Shown here piece by piece: positions 9,644-17,536 of a DNA stretch of 40,092 nucleotides. Positions within the stretch are counted from its first letter, which is position 1, and every line of letters starts with the position of its first letter. The stretch lies in the NCBI GenBank assembly GCA_945906725.1, contig CAMDRI010000032.1, positions 1 to 40,092 on the forward strand, read 5' to 3'. Source of the DNA: Candidatus Kuenenia stuttgartensis. Lineage in GTDB: Bacteria; Planctomycetota; Planctomycetia; Planctomycetales; Planctomycetaceae. The position numbers and the translations under genes were made by a program. The notes beneath the pieces are model-generated. The model was not told the DNA's origin. It searched no databases and saw only the letters and a list, made by a program, of their open reading frames with translations.

Positions 9644-9844
9644 TCAGTGCACCATGACCGGAGCTCGATTGACGTGCTCGGCCAATTCTGTCACTTGGCG
9701 AAGATTTGCGCGGCGTTCGTCTTCCGACTCGCTGGTCGGCAGATCGTTGATGTCCAGCATGATCGAACTGCGGACAAAGCGAAGACCCTTTAAGAGGATC
9801 TCCTTTTGGTCTTTGGTCAGCTCCAGAGAAATTGATTCGCTCAT
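9644..9844 (-). CDS. Small conserved-looking acidic protein, function unknown
   Basis: 66 residues, beginning [20 protein letters not shown] and continuing with a predicted helical, charged sequence ([13 protein letters not shown], then an acidic SESEDERR turn and another helix). No known motif or membrane segment is seen. The TGA is five bases before the ATG of the OleA/FabH-like gene, and the next forward gene is 350 bases away, so it is the likely first gene of a two-gene transcript. The Shine-Dalgarno is weak. The amino-acid composition looks like a real soluble protein, unlike the arginine/proline-rich shadow frames around it. A role linked to the synthase is only an inference from position. 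Confidence 0.65.
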   Translation of the reverse strand: MSESISLELTKDQKEILLKGLRFVRSSIMLDINDLPTSESEDERRANLRQVTELAEHVNRAPVMVH

Positions 9845-10195
9845 TCGGAAAACCTTGACGACGAGTGTCTCGCCGCATGTTCGGCAAAGTCGGTGGCGTC
9901 GGCAGCCTCCGACGGGGCAAGATGATATCCGTACAATTCGGGGTTCTCAACCGGGCAGATTCATCGTCCAGCCTGGATTGCGGGCTTGCCACGGTCTCGG
10001 CTCCGCGGCCGAAATTGACCGGCAAGTCCCGCCGTTGGCCGTAGGATGCACACAGCCGCTGTGCCGGGAACGGTCGCCGTTTCGAGCGTCGCCGGAAGGG
10101 TTTGCCTGAACGGCTTGGCTCGGCATTCTTCATTCCTTCACGCTGGCCGTTACGATACGCCACCTCGTCAGACACTTGGGATTGGGACTCGACCG
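9845..10195. other. Divergent intergenic region (no gene)
   Basis: 351 bases separate the minus-strand 66-residue gene from glnA on the plus strand. Frames crossing it are arginine/serine-rich and lack family features, so I regard it as non-coding. It must contain promoters for both directions; a TACGAT at 10151-10156 is a possible -10 for glnA but has no convincing -35, so no promoter is called. No NtrC or sigma-54 type element was recognised. Confidence 0.6.
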
Positions 10196-11608
10196 ATGAC
10201 ACCGCGCGAAGTGCTGGCTCTCTGCCGTGAACGGGAAATCCAGGCGATCGACCTGCGCTTTATGGATTTTCCGGGGACTCAGAAGCACGTCACGATCCCC
10301 GCCAAAATCCTGAAAGAACGCAGCTTCGAGGATGGCTTCGGCTTCAGCGGCAGTTCGCTACGCGGCTGGCAGTCGATCAACGAGAGCGACATGTTGCTGG
10401 TCCCGGTGGCCGAAACCGCCATCGTCGATCCGTTCCTCAGCCAGACGCTGGCGATGACCTGCAACATTCAGGACCCGACCACTCGGCAGGATTACCAGCG
10501 CGACCCGCGCAACGTGGCTCGCAAAGCAACGAACTACATGCTGCAAACCGGAGTGGCTGACGTTGCCAATTTCGGTCCGGCCGCTGAGTTCTTCGTCTTC
10601 GACGATGTCCGCTTCGATCAGAACGAGCACGAAGCGTACTACCATATCGACAGCGTCGAGGGTCAATGGAACCGCGGCAAAGGTTCGACTGGTCCGAATG
10701 CTGGCTACCAGATTCGCTTCAAAGAGGGCTACTTCCCGACTCCTCCCGCGGACACACTGCAAGACCTGCGTACCGAGATCATGCTCAAGCTGATGGAGTG
10801 TGGCATCGAGGTCGAAGGCCAGCACCACGAAGTCGCCACCGCCGGCCAGTGCGAAGTCGACATGCGTTACGCGCCATTGCTCCGCACAGCCGACAACCTG
10901 CTGCTCTACAAGTATCTGGTGAAGAACGTCGCCGCGCGACACGGTAAAACGGCGACCTTCATGCCCAAGCCGCTCTGGAACGACAACGGCTCCGGACTGC
11001 ATCTGAACTTCTCGTTGTCCAAGAACGGCTCGCCGCTATTCGCCGGCTCTGGCTACGGCGGGCTGAGTGATCTCGCGATGTACGCGATGGGCGGGATTCT
11101 GAAACACGGGCCAGCGTTGTTGGCGTTCTGCTGTCCGACGACGAACAGCTACAAGCGACTCGTCCCCGGCTTCGAGGCTCCGATCAATCTGGCCTACAGC
11201 TACCGCAACCGCTCGGCGGCGATTCGCATCCCTGTTCACAATCCGAACTCTGAAAGCCGCCGCATCGAGTTCCGCATCCCGGACGCCTCGTGCAACGGGT
11301 ACCTCGCGATGAGCGCGGTGCTGATGGCCGCGCTCGACGGCATCCAGAATCGTACGCACCCCGGCCCGCCGTTCGACAAAGATTTGTACGACCTCGAACC
11401 GGAAGAGTTGAAGTCGGTCCCGAAAGTGCCAAGCTCTCTCGACGAGTCGCTCGCCGCGCTCCGCCGCGATCACGAGTTCTTGCTCAAGGGGGACGTCTTC
11501 ACCGAAGACGTGGTCGATACATGGATTTGGTACAAGACGACGCAAGAAGTCGATGCCCTTCGTCAGCGCCCGCATCCGTTTGAATTCACGATGTACTACG
11601 ACGCATGA
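10196..11608 (+). CDS. glnA: Glutamine synthetase, type I
   Basis: 470 residues, the usual length of bacterial GSI, which makes glutamine from glutamate, ammonia and ATP in the cytoplasm. The N-terminal beta-grasp domain has [15 protein letters not shown] and [14 protein letters not shown]; the catalytic domain has [10 protein letters not shown] (family NxxGPExEFF), [20 protein letters not shown], and [16 protein letters not shown]398 in [10 protein letters not shown] corresponds to the tyrosine adenylylated in enterobacterial GlnA, so this is the adenylylation-type (GSI-beta) enzyme. The ATG at 10196 aligns with the family start; an upstream in-frame start at 10046 adds 50 residues without similarity. 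The DJ-1/PfpI gene begins 11 bases beyond the stop (or overlaps it), suggesting an operon. Confidence 0.96.
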   Translation: MTPREVLALCREREIQAIDLRFMDFPGTQKHVTIPAKILKERSFEDGFGFSGSSLRGWQSINESDMLLVPVAETAIVDPFLSQTLAMTCNIQDPTTRQDYQRDPRNVARKATNYMLQTGVADVANFGPAAEFFVFDDVRFDQNEHEAYYHIDSVEGQWNRGKGSTGPNAGYQIRFKEGYFPTPPADTLQDLRTEIMLKLMECGIEVEGQHHEVATAGQCEVDMRYAPLLRTADNLLLYKYLVKNVAARHGKTATFMPKPLWNDNGSGLHLNFSLSKNGSPLFAGSGYGGLSDLAMYAMGGILKHGPALLAFCCPTTNSYKRLVPGFEAPINLAYSYRNRSAAIRIPVHNPNSESRRIEFRIPDASCNGYLAMSAVLMAALDGIQNRTHPGPPFDKDLYDLEPEELKSVPKVPSSLDESLAALRRDHEFLLKGDVFTEDVVDTWIWYKTTQEVDALRQRPHPFEFTMYYDA

Positions 11609-11619
11609 GGAGGGCTGCC

Positions 11620-12153
11620 GTGCCCCAATCTCTCAGCGACCGCCGCATTCTGATTTTCGTCGAGGACGCCTACGAGGATCTCGAACTCTGGTATCCGAAG
11701 CTGCGGCTGATTGAGGCGGGGATTCACGTCACAGTTGCTGGGCCAACGGCCGGCCAGAAGTACGTCGGCAAGAACGGCTACCCGTGCGTGTCAGATGCGC
11801 TGATTTCTGAAATGGAGTCGGCTGACTTTCATGGCGTGATCTGTGCCGGTGGCTGGATGCCGGACAAGCTGCGGCGCGATCCGAAGGTGTTGCAGTTGAT
11901 TCGTGAGTTCGCGGCGGGTGGCAAATTGGTCGCGGCGATTTGTCACGGCGGATGGATGCTGATCTCGGCGGGTGTTTATCGCGGCGTGAAAGTGACTGGA
12001 TCGCCGGGCATTAAGGATGACCTGATTAACGCGGGGGCCATTTGGTCCGATGCTTCGGTCGTCGTTGATCGGCATTTCGTGTCGAGCCGCAAGCCGGACG
12101 ACCTGCCCGACTTTTGCCGAGCAATGCTGGACGTGCTTTCGAAGGGGGCGTGA
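11620..12153 (+). CDS. DJ-1/PfpI family protein
   Basis: 177 residues from the GTG at 11620, chosen because AGGAGGG ends five bases before it; an ATG at 11605 overlapping the glnA stop would add five residues. The nucleophile elbow AAICHGGWML contains C108 and H109, the PfpI/YhbO-type cysteine site, and the ending has the usual KPDDLPDFC stretch. ILIFVEDAYEDLELWYPKLR is the typical N-terminus with the conserved acidic residue. Members act as proteases, glyoxalases, chaperones or deglycases; sequence alone does not decide between them. It sits between glnA and a glycerophosphodiesterase, overlapping the latter by one base (TGATG), so the three are probably cotranscribed. Confidence 0.88.
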   Translation: MPQSLSDRRILIFVEDAYEDLELWYPKLRLIEAGIHVTVAGPTAGQKYVGKNGYPCVSDALISEMESADFHGVICAGGWMPDKLRRDPKVLQLIREFAAGGKLVAAICHGGWMLISAGVYRGVKVTGSPGIKDDLINAGAIWSDASVVVDRHFVSSRKPDDLPDFCRAMLDVLSKGA

Positions 12154-12905
12154 TGACTCCCGAAATCATCGCTCATCGAGGAGCATCGGCGGCTGCCCCG
12201 GAGAACACGCTGGCCGCGATTCAGCTTGCGTGGCACCAGGGAGCCGATGCGGCCGAGATCGACGTGCAACTCACGGCCGATGGCGAACTCGTGGCGATTC
12301 ACGATGACACGATGCTGCGAACTGGCGGGGTCGATTGGGCCGTGAAGAATTGCACGCTCGCAAAACTCAAGACGCGAGACGTCGGATCGTGGAAGTCGCC
12401 ACAGTTCGCAGGCGAGCGAATTCCGACACTCACGGAAGTGCTGGACATCGTGCCGTCGGGCAAGCGACTGTTCATCGAAATGAAGTGCGGCCTCGACACA
12501 ATTCCGGAACTTGTTCGCGTCTTGTCGGCGGCGAAGACGGTTCGCGAGCAGACCATGCTCATCAGTCTGGACTTCGACGTGATCGTCGCCGTGAAACATG
12601 CATTGCCGGAGCGATCGGCGTTTTGGGCCACGGAACAGTTCGCAACCGGCGAGGCCAGGTCACCGCTGCGACCGATGACCAGCGAGCTGGTTCAGCGTGT
12701 GCTCTCGGCTGGGCTGGATGGGCTCGACATCAACGATGTCGTTGTGCGGCCGACCGGTGACATTGCGTCGATTCGACAAACTGGTATCGCCACTTGTATC
12801 TGGACCGTCAACTCGATTGAACGAGCACGCTGGCTGCGAGCCGAAGGGATAGAGTCGATTACGACCGATGTTCCTGCGAGGTTGCTCGCTGGTCTGACGG
12901 AGTGA
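12153..12905 (+). CDS. Glycerophosphodiester phosphodiesterase
   Basis: 250 residues, typical of cytoplasmic UgpQ-type enzymes that release sn-glycerol 3-phosphate from deacylated phospholipids. The GDPD TIM-barrel motifs are present: IAHRGASAAAPENTLAA (H8, R9), AEIDVQLTADGELVAIHDDT (E35, D37, H50), LFIEMK for the next metal/phosphate ligand, and a C-terminal IWTVN. No signal peptide is seen. The ATG at 12153 shares a base with the upstream TGA and follows a GGGGG-rich Shine-Dalgarno-like stretch. It converges with the glycosyltransferase gene, with only 13 bases between their ends. Confidence 0.92.
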   Translation: MTPEIIAHRGASAAAPENTLAAIQLAWHQGADAAEIDVQLTADGELVAIHDDTMLRTGGVDWAVKNCTLAKLKTRDVGSWKSPQFAGERIPTLTEVLDIVPSGKRLFIEMKCGLDTIPELVRVLSAAKTVREQTMLISLDFDVIVAVKHALPERSAFWATEQFATGEARSPLRPMTSELVQRVLSAGLDGLDINDVVVRPTGDIASIRQTGIATCIWTVNSIERARWLRAEGIESITTDVPARLLAGLTE

Positions 12906-12918
12906 GCAACATCTTTGA

Positions 12919-14013
12919 TCAAGCGACCTCAGCGCGATGGATGCCGAGCACCTCTTGATAAACCGCGACCGTCTGCTGAGCCATGCACGCCGTGCTGAAT
13001 TCACGTTGCACGAGTTGGCTCGCGGCTTCGGCAAGGCGGCGTGCTCGGAACGGGTCGCGGAGCAATTCGAGCATTCGTTGAGCGAGGGCTTCGCTATTCG
13101 ATGGCGGCACGAGTAATCCCGTTTCGTTGTCTTGCACGATGGAGTCGACACCATCAACGTGGCTGGCGATGACCGGTCGTCCGAGCGCCATGGCCTCCAG
13201 CATCAAGGTGCCGAGTCCTTGCCGCAGCGACGGCAAACAAAACAGGTCCATCGCTGACAACGACTGCGATAAATCCAGCAGGTTCGGGACGAAGGTGACT
13301 CGATCGGCGATCTCCAATTCGCGAGCCAAACGGCGCAGGTTGCCTTCTTCGGGACCGGCTCCGGCGACGAGAAACTCAGCGGCCACGTCCGCTGCGGCGA
13401 CTCGCTGGGCGGCTCCCAAGAAATACGGAAACCCTTTGACCGCTTCGAGCGGTCCGGCGGTCCCGATCACCGGCGTGCGGTGCGGTTCAAAGATCGGACG
13501 CGGCAGCTCGGCCGGCACGTCGACACCGGTGGAGATCACCGAACAAAACTCTGGCTTGAGCTTCGTGCGTTGCAGCAACTCGGTGCGCACCGCCTCGCTG
13601 ACGGTGATGATGTGATGTCCCCAGACTGCGGAGAATGGCAATCGCTCGCGCGGCTGGAGGAAGTCCTGCATCGTCAGCACGAACGGACAGCCAAGCCGCT
13701 TGGATAACCAAGTCCCTAACGGCAGCAGGTGCCGCGACTGAATGTGAATCAATGCTGGTGGGTCTTCACAAAGGTCGGTGAGCAGCCAGCGCCGCACGAC
13801 TTGCCCCCAAACCGGCGCAAGCAAATACGGATACTCTTCGATCGGTAACTCGTCGCGATGGTCGACTTTCACCATTCGCGCGCATGGGCAAACGATTTGA
13901 GTTCGGAAGCCGTGTTGCGGTAGTTGTTCAGCCAGACGCAGCGTGTACGCGCTCGTTCCGCGCAGCGAGAACGAATCAGCGAGCAACAGGACGAAAGGGG
14001 ATTCGGCGACCAT
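12919..14013 (-). CDS. Glycosyltransferase family 4 protein
   Basis: 364 residues from the ATG at 14013. It has the GT-B fold pattern of family 4: an N-terminal FVLLLADSFSLRGTSAYTLRL sugar-acceptor half and a C-terminal nucleotide-sugar half with GTAGPLEAVKGFPYFLGAA, LPSLRQGLGTLMLEAMALG (E-x7-E-like motif) and GLLVPPSNSEALAQ. It should transfer a sugar from an activated donor, with unknown acceptor; no polysaccharide gene cluster is adjacent. The frame is open to 14121, but the extension has no family resemblance. No clear Shine-Dalgarno is seen. It diverges from the membrane-protein gene at 14182. Confidence 0.88.
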   Translation of the reverse strand: MVAESPFVLLLADSFSLRGTSAYTLRLAEQLPQHGFRTQIVCPCARMVKVDHRDELPIEEYPYLLAPVWGQVVRRWLLTDLCEDPPALIHIQSRHLLPLGTWLSKRLGCPFVLTMQDFLQPRERLPFSAVWGHHIITVSEAVRTELLQRTKLKPEFCSVISTGVDVPAELPRPIFEPHRTPVIGTAGPLEAVKGFPYFLGAAQRVAAADVAAEFLVAGAGPEEGNLRRLARELEIADRVTFVPNLLDLSQSLSAMDLFCLPSLRQGLGTLMLEAMALGRPVIASHVDGVDSIVQDNETGLLVPPSNSEALAQRMLELLRDPFRARRLAEAASQLVQREFSTACMAQQTVAVYQEVLGIHRAEVA

Positions 14014-14181
14014 CAGGAGGGCACAATAGCATCCGTAGCCACGAGATCGAGGAAGATTTAGGCCTCTGCTGACCCAGCGGTTGCCGGCCGGAAAACTTCG
14101 CCCAATCCATAAAATCCTCAAAGTTTGCCAGGATTGCGACCGATCTTTCGAAGAGGCATCTTCGTCTTGCAGGAGCTGGCT

Positions 14182-14943
14182 GTGTCCGAATCGTCGTCGA
14201 AATTCGAAATCGAACCGGAATGGTGCTCGGCTGCCGTGTTGTCTTCGATTTTTGAGTCGGCAGAGCTAAACGACGCGGGGACTGAGGAGCCAACAACGTT
14301 GGTCGCGATCGAAACAGTCGCTGCACCGTTAGCCACGAACTCGGCTGACTCGGAAATAACTCTGATGAGCAATCTCTTCCCAACGAAGCCGACGGGGGGC
14401 ACATCCAAGTCGCGACCCGAGGCCAAGACGTCGCGGCTAAAAAAAATGCCGCAACCGGCCAGTGCGAACAGATTGCTCGCGGCATTGCGATCGCGCCGCG
14501 TGCGGATCGTGTCGACGGTCGTAAGCGTCTTGTTCATTTGCGGGATCGTCACGCTGAATTTGAAGAACAGCACGCCAGGCTCCGATGACGAAATCACCGA
14601 AATGGATCTCGCGGAATTCAACAACGTGTCGGGGTTCGATGAACCGCGCATCGCCAATGCCTCTGAGCCTCAGTCGCGGAGCGTTCTCTCGGACGCGGAG
14701 CCAATTCCTGCGACGGGTCGAATTCCGAGAATGGAGTCGAATCTGCATTTGCTGCCACTGGGATTGGTAACACAAACGGATCACCAATCCTCGCGAGAGC
14801 AAACGGTGGGTGGCCTTGTTCCGGCATCCACAATTTCTGGCGGATCGCGAGGAGCCATGCTGACTGGACAAATTGAATTCGAGGCACAGCGACAAATGAC
14901 GGAAGCTCCGGAGCGTCCTTTCCGCAGTCTTGGAATGCGGTGA
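14182..14943 (+). CDS. Single-pass membrane protein of unknown function
   Basis: 253 residues from the GTG at 14182, chosen because AGGAG (14171-14175) lies six bases upstream. Residues 1-106 are polar and partly acidic, ending in a basic stretch (KTSRLKKMP, LRSRRVR). One transmembrane helix follows at about 107-127 (IVSTVVSVLFICGIVTLNL). The remaining ~125 residues are polar and low in complexity, predicted outside. The basic residues before the helix suggest an N-in/C-out type II topology. No enzyme motif is recognised. The ExeA-like ATPase gene starts 51 bases downstream, which suggests a functional pair: ExeA ATPases usually work with a membrane partner such as ExeB. That link is inference. 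Confidence 0.6.
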   Translation: MSESSSKFEIEPEWCSAAVLSSIFESAELNDAGTEEPTTLVAIETVAAPLATNSADSEITLMSNLFPTKPTGGTSKSRPEAKTSRLKKMPQPASANRLLAALRSRRVRIVSTVVSVLFICGIVTLNLKNSTPGSDDEITEMDLAEFNNVSGFDEPRIANASEPQSRSVLSDAEPIPATGRIPRMESNLHLLPLGLVTQTDHQSSREQTVGGLVPASTISGGSRGAMLTGQIEFEAQRQMTEAPERPFRSLGMR

Positions 14944-14994
14944 TCAAAGACGATTGTTTGTTCCCACAAGATGACTGCAAGGCACACACCGATC

Positions 14995-15831
14995 ATGTAC
15001 TCGCAACATTGGAAGTTGAAGCGCCGACCGTTCGAGAACACGCTCGAACCGGAGTTCTACTTTCCGAGTCAGACGCATCAGGCCGCCTTGCTGAAGCTGC
15101 GTTACCTGATCGAAAACCAAAAAGGAACTGGTGTGCTCGTGGGCCCGACGGGAGCTGGAAAGACGTTCGTCACTCATCGTTTGGCCAAAGAATTGAACCA
15201 ACAATTGGGGCCGTGGATCAACTTGGTGTTTCCGCAGATGTCCGCCGACGATCTGCTGACCGATGTCGCGGTTCGACTGGGTGGCGAGTCCGTCGTTTCA
15301 GATTGGCCAACACATTCCGTGCTTCCTCGCAGTGCAGCGCTGCGAATCATCGAGCGATCGTTGGATGAACATGCGCGTGCGGGACGCCAGCCGGTGTTGG
15401 TCATTGATGACGCACATCTCATTGACGACCCAGCGACTCTGCAGGCGCTGGAACTGCTGCTCAATTTTCAGCAACCGCCGCAACGAGCATTCTCGCTGAT
15501 CCTCCTGGGAGATCGGCGTTTGCTGTCCCAATTAGCTCGGCTTCCGCGATTCGATGAACGGCTCGCCGTCCGAGCGATGTTGCAATCTCTGTCACCTGAC
15601 GAGGCCGCGAGATACATCCAGTTTCGCTTGGAAGTTTCAGACGCTCGAAGCGCGATCTTTGATGACGAAGCTCTCGCCGCGATCGCGGAACTCAGCGGTG
15701 GAATACCGCGCCGCATCAATCGACTTGCCGACCTCGCGTTGCTGGTTGGGTACGCTGATGCTCGCGGTGAATTGACCGCTGCGGACGTGGCGGCTGTGTC
15801 CGATGAATTCGCCACCGTCGGCGTGGATTAA
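14995..15831 (+). CDS. ExeA-like AAA ATPase
   Basis: 278 residues. The start MYSQHWKLKRRPFENTLEP is the classic opening of the ExeA/GspA-type AAA_22 family ('y..fgl...PF...pdp'). Walker A is GPTGAGKT (50-57) and Walker B LVIDDAH (135-141). The C-terminal lid carries ARYIQFRLEVS and GGIPRRINRLADLAL, the sensor-2-like block of the family. In type II secretion the homologue helps assemble the secretin; similar ATPases occur in transposition and polysaccharide systems. There is no transposase beside it, and the upstream gene encodes a single-pass membrane protein, so an envelope-assembly role is favoured. A longer frame from 14971 exists, but the ATG at 14995 matches the family start. Confidence 0.9.
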   Translation: MYSQHWKLKRRPFENTLEPEFYFPSQTHQAALLKLRYLIENQKGTGVLVGPTGAGKTFVTHRLAKELNQQLGPWINLVFPQMSADDLLTDVAVRLGGESVVSDWPTHSVLPRSAALRIIERSLDEHARAGRQPVLVIDDAHLIDDPATLQALELLLNFQQPPQRAFSLILLGDRRLLSQLARLPRFDERLAVRAMLQSLSPDEAARYIQFRLEVSDARSAIFDDEALAAIAELSGGIPRRINRLADLALLVGYADARGELTAADVAAVSDEFATVGVD

Positions 15832-15931
15832 GCTTGCTGTCAGCGGCATTCTCTTGAAATCGGCGACTTTACGAGACAGCACCGGCTGCTGATGATTCTC
15901 GCGGAGCAAACTCGGACGAGGAACCTGTGAC

Positions 15932-17026
15932 GTGTTGCTGTATTTGTCAGATGGCTATTTGTGGGGAATGGTGTTCTGGCTGATCGCTGGAGGTGTCGGC
16001 TTTTGGTTGCTGTTGCGGCTGCGAGGCCAGTGGCGTGGCCAACCGAAGCGGTTGAATTGGGTCAACGCGGCGTTGTCGACTTGGATGGCCTTGGCGATGC
16101 TGACCACGATCGAGTTGTATTTTGCCTTGGTCTATGACGCTTCGGACTCGTTCAACATGACGAACGTGTCGAAGAAGTGGTTCAAGCTGCATGTTGAGAA
16201 GCATCGTTTTGAAATTCGGCCTGGCGAGGGGCTGATGATTCGCGATGACCGTGACTATCCGACGCAGCTTGCCAAAGACCAGCGGCATTTGGTGTTCTTC
16301 GGTGATAGTTTCACGTTTGCTCAGGGCGTTCCGGACGTAAGTGACCGCTTCAGCAATCGCGTGCGAACGGCGCTCGAACCCGCATCGAACGGGCGAGTCG
16401 TGGTTTCCAATCTCTCCGACGCCGGCACCGACCTGTTTTGGACGGCAGGGCTTTTGAAAGTCCTCTTTGAGAACGGCCATCGTGTGGACACGGCGGTCTA
16501 CGTGCTGTGCCTCAATGACATCGAGACATTTCACGAGCGGCATCTGACTTACTACCAGGACTTGAGCAAGCACTCGCCGACGTTTTTCTTGTTTCGGGAC
16601 ACCTACTTTTTCAACTGGGTCTATTTCCGAGTGCGACAAGCGACGTTGCCGCAAGTGCGCGGATATTTCTCGGATATGGCAGAGTACTACTCCGGCGAAC
16701 CGTGGGAGAAAATGGCCGGGAAACTGCATGAAATGCAGTCGCTGTGCAAGAGCCACGGCACAGACTTTCGCGTGGTCGTGTTTCCGTTCCTGCACAATTT
16801 GGGGCCCGAATACCCGTTTCGCGAGGCTCATCGGAAGATCGTCGAGTACTGCCAGTCACGCGAGATCCCCGTTTTGGACCTCGAGCCGGAATTAACGCCG
16901 TTTTATTCGCGGGGACTCACGGCCAACCGATTTGATGCGCACCCGAACGAATTGGCCCATCGAGTCGCGGCTAAAGCGATCCTGAAGAATTTGCTTCAGG
17001 ATTTCGTACCGCATGGAAATCCCTGA
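15932..17026 (+). CDS. Membrane-anchored SGNH/GDSL-type hydrolase
   Basis: 364 residues, GTG start at 15932 with GAGGA about ten bases upstream. Two transmembrane helices occupy about 9-30 and 43-66. The following domain has block I FFGDSFTFAQGV (S126), an N-containing LCLNDIE block, and a C-terminal DAHPN (D335, H337), the pattern of SGNH hydrolases and of acyl-esterases/transferases acting on polysaccharides. The catalytic domain is probably outside the membrane. It lies 100 bases after the ExeA-like ATPase and before a STAS gene; a joint role in an envelope or exopolysaccharide process is plausible but unproven. Confidence 0.8.
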   Translation: MLLYLSDGYLWGMVFWLIAGGVGFWLLLRLRGQWRGQPKRLNWVNAALSTWMALAMLTTIELYFALVYDASDSFNMTNVSKKWFKLHVEKHRFEIRPGEGLMIRDDRDYPTQLAKDQRHLVFFGDSFTFAQGVPDVSDRFSNRVRTALEPASNGRVVVSNLSDAGTDLFWTAGLLKVLFENGHRVDTAVYVLCLNDIETFHERHLTYYQDLSKHSPTFFLFRDTYFFNWVYFRVRQATLPQVRGYFSDMAEYYSGEPWEKMAGKLHEMQSLCKSHGTDFRVVVFPFLHNLGPEYPFREAHRKIVEYCQSREIPVLDLEPELTPFYSRGLTANRFDAHPNELAHRVAAKAILKNLLQDFVPHGNP

Positions 17027-17113
17027 AGGGACGGTTCATAATCCAGCCCCAATCCATGGGAGGGAACTCTCACCCGTGCGACCAATGCAAACCCCGCGCA
17101 AATTCTCCTGCCA

Positions 17114-17476
17114 ATGACCAATAAAGTTTTTCGCCTGGAACGTGATGGAAACGTCCTGATTGTCACTCCTCAAGGGGATGCCAGTGGTTTCCGTTACCAC
17201 GACGTTCACCTGGAATCCAACACGACGCTGGAAGTGCTCGACGATCCGTCGCTGGTGCATGTTGTCGTGGATTTCAAGGCCGCACAGATGTTGGGTTCGG
17301 TCATCATCAGTGTGGTGATCAAGGCCTGCCGAAAGGCGGGTGGCAAAGCAGGCAAGGCTGCGTTCTGCAATGCCTCGCCCGATATGCTGGACGTGTTGCA
17401 AACGATGAACTTGACCAAGCTATGGACGCACTATCCTAGTCGAGGCGAAGCGATCGCGGCCGTGCGAGCTGTTTGA
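17114..17476 (+). CDS. STAS domain protein (anti-sigma factor antagonist-like)
   Basis: 120 residues forming one STAS domain, as in SpoIIAA/RsbV: an N-terminal beta strand pair (NVLIVTPQGD), VHVVVDFKAAQMLGSVIISVVIK at the phosphorylatable loop and helix, then GGKAGKAAFCNASPDMLDVL and LTKLWTHYPSRGEAIAAV at the end. The serine at the MLGS position is where SpoIIAA-type proteins are phosphorylated by a partner kinase. No anti-sigma kinase or sigma factor gene is next to it, so the partner is unknown. The upstream 87 bases contain no obvious Shine-Dalgarno. Confidence 0.82.
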   Translation: MTNKVFRLERDGNVLIVTPQGDASGFRYHDVHLESNTTLEVLDDPSLVHVVVDFKAAQMLGSVIISVVIKACRKAGGKAGKAAFCNASPDMLDVLQTMNLTKLWTHYPSRGEAIAAVRAV

Positions 17477-17536
17477 GTCGTCCGGCGAAAGTAACGCGAC
17501 CCATAAAGAAGTGGCCTAGAGGCGAAGGACTTGAGC

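Noticed and set aside
9639-10202. N-terminal extension of the OleA/FabH-like protein
   Set aside because: It lacks similarity to the family and overlaps the 66-residue gene in another frame; the start at 9638 matches the family.
14995-15831. TnsC-like transposition ATPase
   Set aside because: Opening and lid motifs fit ExeA, and there is no transposase or target-selection gene beside it.
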